Assembly: GCA_964035575.1 (NCBI GenBank) | Contig: OZ037844.1 | Span: 496,001-560,000, forward strand | DNA: 64,000 nucleotides | Direction: 5' to 3' | DNA from: Rhynchopus sp. YZ270_cl-10 | Taxonomy: Eukaryota; Euglenozoa; Diplonemea; Diplonemida; Diplonemidae | Shown here: positions 62,928-64,000 of the stretch, one piece after another | Layout of the letters: each line of letters begins with the position of its first letter | Numbering within the stretch: the first letter of the stretch is position 1 | Notes under the pieces: generated by a model | Databases searched by the model: none | What the model saw: the letters and a program-made list of their open reading frames with translations, nothing else | What the model was told of the DNA's origin: nothing | Position numbers and translations under genes: made by a program

Positions 62928-64000
62928 TGTGTGAAACGGGGTGGGGAGAATACTGGGTGGTGTGTGGTATGGGAACGAGAGGGGATGCAAGAGAGAGCAG
63001 AAGACGGAGTTCTGACGGTCGTCTCGCCTCTTGGCAGAGTAAAACAGGAATTGAAATAACATGAACTTAAGACAGAGACATGATACCAACATCATCTACT
63101 GTACTTGCAGACACATGTGTGTCAGAAAGCACTGAAAAAATAGCAGAACTGAGTGGGGCTAAAAGAGAAAAAACCCCCCTTTTTATTTTTGCTGTGACGG
63201 CTATCTTGACGTTTCCATTTATGTTTGAATACCTTTTTTTGTTTTGTTTTTTTGGTATCAATCCCCGGGTGTGGGGTTGGGGTCTTTTTAAAAATGGAAG
63301 GGGATCGGGTGGGGGGGATAAGTGAAAAAGTCTCCAAAACGAAAGAGAAAAAAGAAAAAAAAAATCAGATCTGAATCGCACCTCGAGGGGGAAGGTGAAG
63401 CCTTTTCGTTGAGTTTTTTAATTTTATTTTTGTATCACCGTGTGGACTGATTAGCGGTTTTGTACACATTTTGTTTGCTTTTTTCAAAAAAAAAAAAAAA
63501 AAAAAGGAAAAAAGGAAAATAAACATTTCCAAGATGAAAGTGCACACACATCTTGAAAAAAAGATCTTCGAAAAAATGTAGTTCCCGTGAGGACAAATAT
63601 GCTTTCAAAAAAAATGTCCGGGAAACCCCCTTTTGAAAAAGGTTTTCTTTGGTACAACTCCCGCAATCAGTGGTTCAAACAACACAAAAATAATAATAAT
63701 CAACACACAAGAAATCCAGAATCCCTCTTGGATTTTTGAAGCACGAAAGAGAGAGAAAAAAACCACAAAAGAGAAAAACTGAAAATGATAAAACGAGAAC
63801 CCAAATGGTCACATCTAAAGGGGGGCGCGTGGGGTGGGTGTACCCCTAAAGGAATATCGAGAGGAGAAAAAAATCCATAAAAAAACAAGATCATTTTGCG
63901 TCGACACCTGAGGGGGAGCACCTACGAGAGTCACCATTTTTTACTTTTTTTTTTTTTGGCAAAGGGGATGGGGGTTATTTTACTGGGAGAGAGTCTAATA
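62928..64000. other. 5' flank of the cyclase-like gene and end of window
   Basis: The minus strand has a pyrimidine-rich leader with CACCCAG about 45 bases before the cyclase-like ATG. Further right is A/T-run-rich sequence without a supported gene. Confidence 0.5.

Overview
The window looks like nuclear DNA of a flagellated, free-living microbial eukaryote. It encodes an axonemal inner-arm dynein light chain, has spliceosomal GT-AG introns, large dCache-type cyclase-like receptors, ankyrin and leucine-rich-repeat proteins, and many short inverted-repeat elements. Every gene I can support reads on the minus strand, and most starts have a pyrimidine-rich stretch and an AG a short way upstream. 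One-directional gene order together with introns fits an intron-bearing euglenozoan (diplonemid- or euglenid-like) best. This is inference; no rRNA or spliced-leader gene is present to settle it.

Layout, left to right (transcription runs right to left). 1-2641: 3' part of a multi-exon ankyrin-repeat protein kinase that runs off the left edge. 5297-6025: DNALI1/p28 axonemal dynein light chain. 6802-8145: ubiquitin-like/LRR protein. 8600-10838: a 2.2 kb inverted-repeat element with a TTA target duplication. 12377-17218: a 1613-residue protein with a beta-rich N-terminal half and C-terminal membrane segments. 18072-51364: an ankyrin locus with one frameshifted copy, one intact 678-residue copy, and six apparently identical 4121-bp units, each carrying a 565-residue copy. 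The locus also holds a small conserved two-exon ORF and several mobile-element remnants. 53268-54327: a phosphatase-fold protein without its catalytic cysteine. 54578-57025: a TruD/PUS7-like protein with a RanBP2 zinc finger and an altered catalytic motif. 57451-58178: a secreted cysteine-rich protein. 59100-59935: nested inverted-repeat elements. 60303-62927: a dCache receptor with a degenerate cyclase domain.

The genes do not form an obvious pathway. Two themes recur. First, repeat proteins evolve by duplicating blocks of several repeats (100 residues in the ankyrin family, 72 in the LRR protein), and one ankyrin gene was then amplified as a whole unit. Second, several enzyme folds carry substitutions at catalytic positions (phosphatase, pseudouridine synthase, cyclase, and more mildly the kinase), suggesting binding or regulatory roles. 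The mobile fraction is mainly short non-autonomous DNA elements with 3-bp TWA target duplications, plus one poly(A)-tailed retro-insertion whose uninterrupted target lies next to it.
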